Below are positions 18,356 through 26,355 of a stretch of DNA of 64,000 bases, piece after piece; position 1 is the first letter of the stretch, and each line of letters starts with the position of its first letter. A program made the position numbers and the translations under genes. The notes beneath the pieces were generated by a model. That model had not been told where the DNA came from. It was given only the letters and a program-made list of their open reading frames with translations, and did no database searches. The stretch is taken from assembly GCF_018860745.1 (NCBI RefSeq), contig NZ_JAHKPY010000003.1:496001-560000 (forward strand), given 5' to 3'. The stretch is from Zobellia uliginosa. GTDB taxonomy: Bacteria > Bacteroidota > Bacteroidia > Flavobacteriales > Flavobacteriaceae.

Positions 18356-18392
18356 AAAAACAGGTCAAACTATAGAAGTTTAACCTGTTTTT
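18356..18392 (-). terminator. Terminator of gap
   Basis: Near-perfect inverted repeat AACAGGTCAAAC / GTTTAACCTGTT (18359-18389) with a 7-base loop. On the minus strand it is followed by a T-rich run, 50 bases after the gap stop codon. Confidence 0.75.
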
Positions 18393-18440
18393 TAGTTATA
18401 AATAAGGCGGTCATACCGCCGTAATTATAACAATCGTCAT

Positions 18441-19430
18441 TTACAAACTTAATATCTGTCGTACCATTTGATTGGTAAATCCCCATTCATTATCATACCA
18501 TGCCAGTACTTTTAACAAATCTCCGTCTACCACTTTTGTTAAGGATAAATCAGCAATAGACCCGTAAGGACTTTTAATGATATCACTAGAAACCAAAGGG
18601 GCATAAGTAGTTTGAAGTACTTTCTTGTAACGATCTGTTTGTGCTTCTTCTTCCAATATTTTGTTAACCTCTTCTGCAGTAACCGTTTTGTCGGTTACAA
18701 TTGTTATGTCAGAAATAGAACCTACGGCAACAGGTACACGAACTGCCATACCATCAAATTTTCCGCCATATTCAGGTAATGCTTTGGTAGTAGCCACTGC
18801 AGCGCCTGTAGTTGTTGGTATAAGATTATTTATACCAGAACGGCCCATTCTAAAATTACCTTTGTTTGGCGAATCCACCATGGCATTTGAGCTGGTGTCT
18901 GCGTGAATGGTAGTCATTATAGCTTTGTTAATACCAATACGTCTACCGATTATTTCTATAATTGGGCTAATATTATTTGTTGTACAACTGGCGCAAGAGA
19001 AAATACTTGTTTTACCGTCTTCAGAATTTACACCGTGAACTACCGTTGGAATTTCAGGACTTTTAGAAGGACCTGATAAAACAACCGTTTTAGCACCTGC
19101 TTTAATGTGCCTGTCCGCATCATTGTAATTAGTGAAAATACCAGTACTCTCAACAACTACATCAATATCCAATTCTTTCCAAGGAAGGTCTTCTGGACTT
19201 CTTTCATTGTAGAAGCGAATAGCCTTACCGTCAACAACAAGTTTTCCATCCTCAAATTCTACGGATTTTTCAAATTTACCGTGTACACTGTCGTACTCCA
19301 GTAAATAAGCTATATTTTCTATGGATGCTATATCGTTTACGGCAACAACTTCTAGTTCCGGGGTTTCAAGCATTACTTTTAACGTGGTACGGCCAATACG
19401 TCCCATTCCGTTTATTGCTATTTTTTTCAT
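18441..19430 (-). CDS. gap: Glyceraldehyde-3-phosphate dehydrogenase, type I
   Basis: A 329-residue cytoplasmic glycolytic enzyme that oxidises glyceraldehyde 3-phosphate with NAD. The N-terminal Rossmann motif is 'INGMGRIGR', and 'VVAVNDI' with its Asp suggests NAD preference. Catalytic C149 in 'SCASCTTNN' and H176 in 'TTIHADT' sit at canonical positions. Two departures from the common form: the usual second Cys of CTTNC is Asn (N153), with an extra Cys at 146, and the phosphate-binding region reads 'NFRMGRSGINNLIPTTTG' in place of the usual RRGRAA type. This suggests a divergent gap lineage, perhaps one of two copies in the genome, but catalysis should be intact. Confidence 0.96.
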   Translation of the reverse strand: MKKIAINGMGRIGRTTLKVMLETPELEVVAVNDIASIENIAYLLEYDSVHGKFEKSVEFEDGKLVVDGKAIRFYNERSPEDLPWKELDIDVVVESTGIFTNYNDADRHIKAGAKTVVLSGPSKSPEIPTVVHGVNSEDGKTSIFSCASCTTNNISPIIEIIGRRIGINKAIMTTIHADTSSNAMVDSPNKGNFRMGRSGINNLIPTTTGAAVATTKALPEYGGKFDGMAVRVPVAVGSISDITIVTDKTVTAEEVNKILEEEAQTDRYKKVLQTTYAPLVSSDIIKSPYGSIADLSLTKVVDGDLLKVLAWYDNEWGFTNQMVRQILSL

Positions 19431-20170
19431 AGTGTGCTATGTATAAAATTTGTTTTTAGGTTTTGTGAAAATGAACTAAAATCAGTTGTTTCTCCACAAC
19501 CCATTCGTCGAAATAAAACCCTAAAGCCAACATTAAGCGCGTTAAAGTGATGTTAAGAAATTAGCTTAGAGTTTTAAGTTTTACATAAGATGTCTATAAC
19601 GTAATAGTTTCCTAAAAATAGAGACGGAAAAAGTTATTTTATCGCCTATGAGGTAGACTTTATTGGAAGGTGGATTTTAAAATAGACATTTATCTCGTTT
19701 TCTTGAGCGTGAAAAAATTGATACTGGCATCATATTGTGCCATAAGCCCATTTCATAAAATTCACAATTTTCATTTTTTTAGGCATGGGATGGTTGCCCG
19801 ATATCTATTCTATATGATTACATAAAACGCACGGTAATGTGGCTATCTGTATGCCACCTATAGTCTATTTCAGTTTCCAGTTTTTCCTTAAGAAAAATAT
19901 GAATTGTGTTACGGCCATTAATAAAAGTAGACCTCTTTAGTTATCATTATTTTTAGTGTAAGCCATAGCCATCTTTAAAGGTTCTTCCATCATTCCAAGT
20001 GTCTTCCGCCAATTATTTTTTTGTCTCGCTGTTACAGGGCAAACGAAAGGATAGAGAGTCTTTGTTGTATCGTATGGATTTTCACATATTAGTACAGACC
20101 GGTATATCTAAAGGCAAGTAAACCGTAATATATTTTCTTAAGTCTTAAATATTTTATTAAAAAAATCATT
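19431..20170. other. 740-base non-coding stretch upstream of gap
   Basis: No frame with a normal start and family resemblance is seen. It must hold the gap promoter on the minus strand near 19431-19560. On the minus strand, 19937-20107 is an open frame without a start codon whose translation looks protein-like (see separate entry). The rest is AT-rich with scattered stops. Confidence 0.5.
19937..20107 (-). pseudogene. Possible gene remnant: 56-codon open frame without start
   Basis: Read on the minus strand from 20107 to the TAA at 19937, this gives 56 residues including 'CENPYDTTKTLYPFVCPVTA' and ending 'MAMAYTKNNDN'. The composition is protein-like and has a normal mix of codons. The frame is closed by TAG directly upstream and has no ATG, GTG or TTG near its beginning, so it is either the tail of a broken gene or a chance open frame. 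No family recognised. Confidence 0.25.
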
Positions 20171-20611
20171 TTAGAATGAAGAGACTAAAACCAACTTTGA
20201 GGTTATCTGTCTTTCTTCCTCTTCTATGGGAAAGTCATTCATTCTTATAAACCTGTTTTTAATAAGTCCGTTATCATTGAACTCCCAGGTTTCATTGCCG
20301 CATGCCCGGTACCACATTAGATTTTCTCCACAGTATTCAGATATAAACTGTATGGCTATACTTTTATCTGTATGTGCCCAATACTGCATAATTATTTTAT
20401 ATTTATGTTCTTTTTTCCATTTAGCTATTAAAAAGTTTTTAATCTCTTTATGGCCATTTAGAAATATAGGTCCGCTATGCCATTCACTATCTTCCGTAAA
20501 AAATTCTAAGGCTTCATAAGGATTTTTATTGTTCCAGGCAGTTTCTACAAGTTTAATTTTTTGTTGAGCCGTTTCTAATGTGAACGGGGGAAGGTGTAGT
20601 TTTCGTTCCAT
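20171..20611 (-). CDS. NTF2-like protein, DUF1348 family
   Basis: A 146-residue cytoplasmic protein of the SnoaL/NTF2-like cone-shaped fold. The sequence follows the DUF1348 pattern: 'LPPFTLETAQQKIKLVETAW' at the start, 'EFFTEDSEWHSGP' in the middle, 'RACGNETWEFNDNG', and 'INDFP'-like 'MNDFPIEEEER' near the end. Members are small and often metabolise or bind small molecules, with no agreed reaction. The C-terminal tail after residue 135 differs from the usual WPLGRRP-type ending and is shorter. It lies 47 bases downstream of the tetR gene, with an operator in the gap, so it is probably the target of that regulator. Confidence 0.85.
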   Translation of the reverse strand: MERKLHLPPFTLETAQQKIKLVETAWNNKNPYEALEFFTEDSEWHSGPIFLNGHKEIKNFLIAKWKKEHKYKIIMQYWAHTDKSIAIQFISEYCGENLMWYRACGNETWEFNDNGLIKNRFIRMNDFPIEEEERQITSKLVLVSSF

Positions 20612-20625
20612 AGTGTAATGCTAAT

Positions 20626-20642
20626 ACAGACAAGTCTGTTCG
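20626..20642. promoter_or_regulatory. TetR-family operator copy 1
   Basis: ACAGACAAGTCTGT (20626-20639) is a palindrome with 6-base arms ACAGAC/GTCTGT, followed by TCG. It lies 15 bases upstream of the DUF1348 start. The same pattern recurs at 21250-21266 before tetR, agreeing at 15 of 17 positions. Confidence 0.7.
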
Positions 20643-20658
20643 TTTAGGGTAAATTTAT

Positions 20659-21222
20659 TTATTCTTTTAATAGTCTTAAACACGTTTTCTTCGCAGAAAT
20701 AAGAGGCCAACTGGTTTTTTGAATTTGGGAGAGCATAATAGCTCCTTCTATAACTACCATAATTTCATTACTGATCTCTTCAATATCCATTTGTTCGGAC
20801 GCATCCTTTTTGAGTTCGCTTTGGATAAATATGTGTATCTCATTCTTATGCATACGAACGGTGTCTTTAATGGACTGTTGATCCTTTGGTATATCCGTTA
20901 TAATATTTTGAAAGCCGCAGCCTCTATAGTCAACATTTCCTAACCAATGAATGAGATAATCAAATATGCCAATTACCTTCTCTTTACCAGGAGTATAGGA
21001 TACAATAAACTCCTGCAGGTCATAAGAAATCATTTGGTGTCTTTTTTCTAGATAGGCTACTGCAATTGCTTCTTTGGACCTAAAATGTCTGTACATACTA
21101 TCTTTTGAAACCTCTGCTTTTTCAATAATTTTATTGATACCCGTTTGGTTGTATCCATCAAAATAGAATAATTCAGAAGCCGCTGTTACAATTCTATCCT
21201 TAACACTTTCTTTAATCGCCAT
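20659..21222 (-). CDS. TetR/AcrR family transcriptional regulator
   Basis: A 187-residue one-component repressor. The N-terminal helix-turn-helix (about 8-55) has the family pattern 'RIVTAASELFYFDGYNQTGINKI' broken by 'AEVSKDSMYRHFRSKEAIAVAYL'. The C-terminal ligand domain (60-187) contains 'WLGNVDYRGCGFQNI', typical of the AcrR-C/YxaF-like subgroup with a conserved Cys. It lies head-to-tail with the DUF1348 gene, and near-identical palindromes sit 28 bases upstream of its own start and in the gap before DUF1348. This predicts repression of both genes with relief by an unknown small, possibly electrophilic, ligand. Confidence 0.93.
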   Translation of the reverse strand: MAIKESVKDRIVTAASELFYFDGYNQTGINKIIEKAEVSKDSMYRHFRSKEAIAVAYLEKRHQMISYDLQEFIVSYTPGKEKVIGIFDYLIHWLGNVDYRGCGFQNIITDIPKDQQSIKDTVRMHKNEIHIFIQSELKKDASEQMDIEEISNEIMVVIEGAIMLSQIQKTSWPLISAKKTCLRLLKE

Positions 21223-21249
21223 AGGATAAATATAAAGGTTTTATATAAA

Positions 21250-21266
21250 ACAGACAACTCTGTACG
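21250..21266. promoter_or_regulatory. TetR-family operator copy 2
   Basis: ACAGACAACTCTGTACG (21250-21266) differs from copy 1 at two positions. It lies 28 bases before the tetR start, where a repressor would block the tetR-DUF1348 promoter. Confidence 0.7.
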
Positions 21267-21391
21267 ATTATAATACGTAATTGCTGAATGTTACATCCAA
21301 TCTCTAATAAAAAGTAAAAAATAGTACTCCATATTTTGAATAAACGAAATATAGTAGTGCCTGATCAATGGTTAAGATTAGCAAAATGAAT

Positions 21392-21408
21392 CTAGTAATA
21401 ATTACTAG
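21392..21408. promoter_or_regulatory. Perfect 17-base palindrome, candidate operator
   Basis: CTAGTAAT A ATTACTAG has two perfect 8-base arms around one base. It lies between the divergent tetR and PD40 genes, 179 bases before the PD40 start. No regulator is assigned. Confidence 0.35.
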
Positions 21409-21586
21409 TAAGAAAAATGCTGCTTAATCGGATTTTTTAGGTTTTAAACTTAGAAATATGCAGTTTAACGATGATTTTAACATAAAAAAACCTGATTTAA
21501 GTGAAAACCTATGAATTATTGCTAAGTGTAGATGTAATAGTTTTATGGAACTTTGTCGAAGATATTAACCCCTAATCGAATTTATT

Positions 21587-22849
21587 ATGAAAAATGCGCT
21601 AACCTACAATGTGCTTTTTGCCTGCGTCTTTTCGTGCTGCTGCAGTTCAATGACTGCTCAGTATTCAAGTGGCAGTAATGCTACGGAGATTCATCAGGCC
21701 AACAACAAAAGGATGGAAAATTATCAATACCTGAAAAAACAAGGGTATCAAGATAAAGCCATCTTTGAAGACCTGGGCAATGCCAACTTCTTAAACAAAA
21801 ATTATGATACAGCTCTTTTTTGGTATGATAAATTAAAAGAGACAAATGGTTCTGGCACCTTAAGTAAGAATTATCAGAAGCGTTATGATTTCGCTATGAC
21901 CAAATATCAAAATATGGGAGCAGCTACCAGTTCCGATAGTAATGATTGGGTCGCTCAAATCGAGTCTGATTACAAAATCAAAAAACAAAACTCCAATACT
22001 ATTTTGGATCAACCTTTAACAGAAAGGTATAGAGAGCTGGATTTTCAGCGTAAAGACGGTCAGTTTATAGTAGACGATCAAACTATTGTTGAAAATGAGC
22101 TAAGAACTTTCTTAGGAGAGGAAAATGAAGACCATAACGGGTATAAATTACCAGTTGCCGTAACACCGGACGGGCAGACAGCCTACTTTAGTAAAAAAGT
22201 AAAGATTAAACCTTTATATGGTGTTTTCTCCAAGAGTGAAGATGTTCATAAAATTTACAAAGCAGAGAAAGTTAGAGGAGAATGGACAAATCTTAAGGAA
22301 GTAGCCGTTGCACCAAAACATGCGTCTGCAATGCACCCTTCTATATCTTCTGATGGAAAGCGTTTGTTTTTTGCATCTAATATGCCAGGAACTTTTGGTG
22401 AGTATGATATTTATGTATCCGCTATTCGTAAAGACGGTAGCATGGGTATTGCTAAAAACCTTGGTCAAAAGGTAAATACCAAGAAGGATGATCTTTATCC
22501 TAATGTAGTTGGTACCAATACATTGTTCTTTGCCTCAGCAGGTAGAGAGGGCCATGGTGGTTTGGATGTGTATATGACACAAGTGGGTCAGAAACATGTA
22601 GACCTTGCTGTTAACCTTGGAAGTCCAATAAATAGTGGTGAAGATGATTTTGCCATTTCGTTTACTTCGGACAACGGAAAAGGCTATGTAATGTCTAACC
22701 GCGGGAACGATAAAAAGGCTGTGGAAAAAGTAGCTTTTACCTATGCCAACAAAAGGAAACCTGAGGATGAAGGCCAATATAGAGCGCTTGAAGCCTTTAA
22801 CATAGATTCAAAAGCAAGATATACTTCCAATTTATTTGAGGAAGATTAA
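21587..22849 (+). CDS. Exported TPR/PD40-repeat protein, OmpA-like group without OmpA domain
   Basis: A 420-residue exported protein. A signal peptide covers about residues 1-25, with a cluster of Cys before 'SSMTAQYSSG'. Residues about 40-105 look like helical repeats ('FLNKNYDTALFWYDKLKETN'). Residues about 175-385 hold WD40-like PD40 strands: 'VTPDGQTAYFSK', 'SISSDGKRLFFASNMPG', 'LYPNVVGTNTLFFASAGREG', 'SFTSDNGKGYVMSN'. Related Bacteroidota proteins usually continue into a C-terminal OmpA peptidoglycan-binding domain of about 100 residues; here the protein stops first. It precedes the PorP/SprF gene on the same strand, the gene pair often seen with type IX secretion adhesins. Confidence 0.8.
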   Translation: MKNALTYNVLFACVFSCCCSSMTAQYSSGSNATEIHQANNKRMENYQYLKKQGYQDKAIFEDLGNANFLNKNYDTALFWYDKLKETNGSGTLSKNYQKRYDFAMTKYQNMGAATSSDSNDWVAQIESDYKIKKQNSNTILDQPLTERYRELDFQRKDGQFIVDDQTIVENELRTFLGEENEDHNGYKLPVAVTPDGQTAYFSKKVKIKPLYGVFSKSEDVHKIYKAEKVRGEWTNLKEVAVAPKHASAMHPSISSDGKRLFFASNMPGTFGEYDIYVSAIRKDGSMGIAKNLGQKVNTKKDDLYPNVVGTNTLFFASAGREGHGGLDVYMTQVGQKHVDLAVNLGSPINSGEDDFAISFTSDNGKGYVMSNRGNDKKAVEKVAFTYANKRKPEDEGQYRALEAFNIDSKARYTSNLFEED

Positions 22850-22871
22850 TTAAAATGGGGGATAAATAGAG

Positions 22872-22896
22872 CCGGCGATTACCGTCGCCGGTTTAT
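22872..22896 (+). terminator. Hairpin after PD40 gene
   Basis: CCGGCGA (22872-22878) pairs with TCGCCGG (22885-22891), followed by TTTATAACCC. The T-run is poor, so it may attenuate rather than stop transcription. Confidence 0.45.
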
Positions 22897-23024
22897 AACC
22901 CAATTTTTAGGTAATGAAATGTTCTAGGAAATCATGGGCATCTACCACAAGAGTTACATGTTTCAATATAATTAGAGCACACTTTGTTACCAATAGTTTT
23001 CAATAATCCCATAATATCACTACC

Positions 23025-24887
23025 ATGAGCCACATAAAAAAGAATATCAACACATTTTTCCTGCTCTTATTATTATGCACCATTTTTGGTACACAGTCTA
23101 ACTACGGGCAAGAAGCAGTGACGGAAATTAACACGAAGAGCACGTACCACAATCAGTTGTTCTTCAACAGATTTTTGATTAACCCAACGTTCTCATTAGT
23201 GAGAGAGAACAAATCTTATATTAACATTCTTCACAGAAATCAATACGCTACGTTTGAAGACAATAACCAAAATTACTTTTTGGGCTTCAGCAATAAGCTT
23301 AATGAAAATGCAGCTTTGGGAATTAGTGTTTACAGTCAATGGTCTGGAGTAGTTCAGGAATTTGGTTTTAACGCTAACTACGCAACTGCAGTAAAATTAG
23401 GAGATGAAAGTAAATTAACTTTTGGTACGAACGTAACTTACTATACAGAAGGTTTAGACCAAAATAGAGTAGTTGTGGCGGCTACGGACACTAAAATTTC
23501 AGAAGCTAAAAAAGAGAGTAAAATAGCCGTTCAGCCAGCTGTAACATTGTCTTTAGGAGGATTTGATTTTGGTCTTTATGCCACTGAACTTTTTAAATAT
23601 AACCAAACAACCAATGAATTTTTAACGAACCTAAGTACAAAGAGTGTAAAAGCTTCGGTACAGTATACACACCAGTTTTTGGCTAATAGAGGTCTTTTTG
23701 CCAATGCACGTTTAATGCCTATGGTACAAGTTGGTAAAAACAAAGAAGGTGGTTTGGGTTATGTGGGGTCGCTTTTATTGGACCTACCTAACTACGGATG
23801 GCTTCAAACTAACTTTGATGATGATTACGGACTTTCTTTAGGTCTAGGCTTCAACTTAAGTAAACGTATGTCTTTAGGATATTTATTAGAAAAAGATTTA
23901 ATGACGGATGATGCTGATTTAGGGTGGAATCATGAAATCTCTTTGGCCTATACTTTTGATAATCATGGTTCAAGTATGGATGCTTATGCAGATAGCTCCG
24001 AAGATGCCAAGGTAGATCGCATTGTAAGAAATTATGAGGAACAGATTTTGAGATTAACAGCAGAGAATAAAAAGAACCAAGAAAATAACAATGCTAACTT
24101 AGCAAATAGAAGCTTCAAAAATCAAATTTCTACGGAGATAGAGGATGATATTAATGGCATGGCTTATGAAAATAGATTGATTTTAGATGAAATGATCATA
24201 AGACAAGATTCAATAGAAGCTGCACGTGATGCCGCTTTTGAAAGACGATTAAAATCTTTAGTAGACGTACTTAAAAAGGAAATAAAAGAGAATATTAATC
24301 CAGAGAACAAAGAAGAGGAAATGGTTCCTGTGCCACCGGAATATACCGCTCTTGCAGCTAATACAGAAACTAATTCAACAAAGAATTTTGTAGTTTCCAA
24401 CCAAGACAGTAATGATAGATTCAATGACGTTCAAGATTTCTTGAAAGTAAATGAAACTAAAATGTCAAATGCCCGTAAAGTAGAGGAGAAAACGGTTGAA
24501 GTGGTAGCAGAAACAACATCTCAGCCAATTGTAGAAAAAGATGCAAATGCAAGAGAAATTAAGGATTACACGAAACTTCCTATCAAGATATTAAATCAGT
24601 CAGACATAGTTGGTGTAAAATCAGGATACTATGTAATAGCTAATGTATACTCTAATAAAAAGTATTTAAATGCCTTTATGCAGACTTTAAAGGAACAAGG
24701 TCTTGATGCTAGACAGTTTTATAATAAAGAGAATGGTTTACATTATGTATACCTAGCCGATTATAACTATAAGGAAGAAGCAGAAACAGCTTATGTTTCT
24801 AACCTAAACGGAAAGTACAACGAAGAAAAGTGGATTATGCAAGTAGATGATCATTCTGCAGTAGTGAATAACATATACGAAGACTAA
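23025..24887 (+). CDS. PorP/SprF family outer-membrane protein fused to a SPOR-like domain
   Basis: A 620-residue protein. After a signal peptide (about 1-28), residues about 40-310 form a PorP/SprF-type beta-barrel. Its signs are 'NRFLINPTFSLVRENKSYIN' near the start, 'NENAALGISVYSQWSG', 'FGTNVTYYTEGL' and 'GLSLGLGFNLSKRMSLGY' near the end. PorP/SprF proteins support type IX secretion and cell-surface assembly of adhesins. Residues about 325-430 are charged and helical, and about 530-612 resemble a SPOR domain ('SGYYVIANVYSNKKYLNAF', 'GLHYVYLADYNYKEEA'), which binds peptidoglycan. Standard PorP/SprF proteins end after the barrel at about 300 residues. The extension could anchor the barrel to the cell wall, replacing the OmpA domain missing from the gene before it. 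Confidence 0.85.
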   Translation: MSHIKKNINTFFLLLLLCTIFGTQSNYGQEAVTEINTKSTYHNQLFFNRFLINPTFSLVRENKSYINILHRNQYATFEDNNQNYFLGFSNKLNENAALGISVYSQWSGVVQEFGFNANYATAVKLGDESKLTFGTNVTYYTEGLDQNRVVVAATDTKISEAKKESKIAVQPAVTLSLGGFDFGLYATELFKYNQTTNEFLTNLSTKSVKASVQYTHQFLANRGLFANARLMPMVQVGKNKEGGLGYVGSLLLDLPNYGWLQTNFDDDYGLSLGLGFNLSKRMSLGYLLEKDLMTDDADLGWNHEISLAYTFDNHGSSMDAYADSSEDAKVDRIVRNYEEQILRLTAENKKNQENNNANLANRSFKNQISTEIEDDINGMAYENRLILDEMIIRQDSIEAARDAAFERRLKSLVDVLKKEIKENINPENKEEEMVPVPPEYTALAANTETNSTKNFVVSNQDSNDRFNDVQDFLKVNETKMSNARKVEEKTVEVVAETTSQPIVEKDANAREIKDYTKLPIKILNQSDIVGVKSGYYVIANVYSNKKYLNAFMQTLKEQGLDARQFYNKENGLHYVYLADYNYKEEAETAYVSNLNGKYNEEKWIMQVDDHSAVVNNIYED

Positions 24888-24946
24888 ACAATATTAACTT
24901 ATGGTTAGTGGGACCTGATTTTTTGGTAGAAAATTAGGCTATAAAT

Positions 24947-24973
24947 AGCGGGGGAGGCCCCGCTGTTTTTTTG
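24947..24973 (+). terminator. Strong terminator after PorP/SprF-SPOR gene
   Basis: AGCGGGG (24947-24953) pairs with CCCCGCT (24958-24964), followed by seven T. Confidence 0.85.
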
Positions 24974-25611
24974 TTTTTAACCACTATTTTAATGAGTTTC
25001 ACACTCTTTTTAACTAAATTTTTGTTTTTCGAACATCGTTAATTGGTATCATAATGACGATATAATGCAATACAGTAAGGGCTTTGGCGGTAGTTTAACG
25101 AAAATGGACGATTGTACAGTGAGCAGGATAGAAATAATGCTTAAGTTTGATTATATCATACCAAAAGTAGTTTTATTTATTAATCCCCAAATCGCACAAA
25201 CCATGCAACATTACCTACAACATTACCACAAGAAATGCACACTTGATCACTTCTTAAAAGTGCAACATCTCTGCGTCTGATAGAGACAAAATTTTAAAGT
25301 AATCATTTTAAGTTTTAAAGCTTTACCTACAGCAATAAAACCTAACGATTCACCCAGCGTATAGCGCATAAATCTGTTTTAGTTTTTAACTAAGGCCCGG
25401 CAGAAAACTGTCATAACCATAGGCTTTAACTACAAACCTTATACAACGGATAATAAAATCTCTTGATTTTTAAATCACGGAGAAAGAGCCCTCTTACGCC
25501 AAAATTTGAATAAAAAGTCGCTTTACCGAGCGATAATCTATTAATAGTAAACCCCAATATTAACCTTGTGTTCTATTGATTTAAAATAGGATACTAAAAC
25601 ATCCCACTACC
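24974..25611. other. 640-base stretch before response regulator
   Basis: No convincing gene. A 71-codon frame at 25065-25280 has unusual composition and no family resemblance. The region must contain the response regulator promoter; TAACCTTG at 25561-25568 is a near match to the -7 box, 43 bases before the start codon. An imperfect hairpin with a TGCAC/GTGCA stem lies near 25235-25265. Confidence 0.4.
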
Positions 25612-26253
25612 ATGGATACAAACATTTTAAAAATTATCGTAATCGATAATGATTTCACATCGCATGAATCTTATGAGACTTATTTTAACTCTTATTCAGA
25701 GTATTCTTTGAAAGGAATTTACACTTCGGTAAAGGATGCCTTGGCAGCTTATGATAAAGTTGAACCGGACATTATTTTTTCGGAAGTTTCTTTGCCGGAT
25801 ATAAACGGCATTGAAGGTATTCGTCTTTTTAGAAAGAAAGACCCGCAAGTAAAGATTATCATGCTCAGCGCACAGAACAATTTTGACTTGGTCAAAAAAG
25901 CGTTCAAAAATACCGCAAATGGCTACCTATCCAAACCGGTGACTGAACGCGCCCTTTACAATGCACTTGATTCGATCAAGTCTGAAGGCGCAACAATGAG
26001 CAATGATATCATAAGTCAGATTATTTCAAAGTTTCAGCGGAAATCAAATGAGTTTTTCTCGGAAAGAGAGAATCAGGTAATTGATTATTTGAGCCAAGGT
26101 GCTACATATAAGACTATTGCCGAAAAATTATTCGTAACCGCCAGTGCAATTAATTTTCATGTGCAGAATATCTATTTAAAGCTAGATGTCAATTCCAAAT
26201 CGGAAGCTCTAAGAAAGTTACAGGAATTAGAATATTCCAATGCTCTGGTATAA
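25612..26253 (+). CDS. LuxR/FixJ-type response regulator with Glu at the phosphoacceptor position
   Basis: A 213-residue DNA-binding regulator. Residues 5-120 are a receiver domain: acidic pair reduced to D12-N13, S86 in 'IIMLSAQ', and K108 in 'GYLSKP' are in place, but the residue aligned to the phosphorylated Asp is E58 ('FSEVSLP', codon GAA). Residues about 148-205 are a LuxR helix-turn-helix ('FSERENQVIDYLSQGATYKT', then 'SAINFHVQNIYLKLDV'). In other receivers D-to-E can mimic phosphorylation, so this may be always active or controlled without a kinase; no histidine kinase lies nearby. It follows the PD40/PorP pair on the same strand but behind a terminator and a long leader. Confidence 0.92.
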   Translation: MDTNILKIIVIDNDFTSHESYETYFNSYSEYSLKGIYTSVKDALAAYDKVEPDIIFSEVSLPDINGIEGIRLFRKKDPQVKIIMLSAQNNFDLVKKAFKNTANGYLSKPVTERALYNALDSIKSEGATMSNDIISQIISKFQRKSNEFFSERENQVIDYLSQGATYKTIAEKLFVTASAINFHVQNIYLKLDVNSKSEALRKLQELEYSNALV

Positions 26254-26308
26254 CAACTTAGGAATAGTTGCTTTTTCCCGGAGGCTCAATAGGAGGGCCT
26301 CCAACCAT

Positions 26309-26341
26309 AAAAAAGCTTTACGTTACGTAAAGCTTTTTTTT
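26309..26341. terminator. Bidirectional terminator between response regulator and lpxD
   Basis: A perfect 14-base inverted repeat (arms 26309-26322 and 26326-26339, containing AAAGCTTTACG) with a 3-base loop and A/T runs on both sides. It serves the two convergent genes. Confidence 0.85.
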
Positions 26342-26355
26342 ATAATCAAGGAGTT

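Noticed and set aside
25065-25280. 71-codon plus-strand frame before the response regulator
   Set aside because: Odd composition (clustered His, Gln, Cys), no family resemblance, no signal or domain; more likely leader or non-coding sequence.
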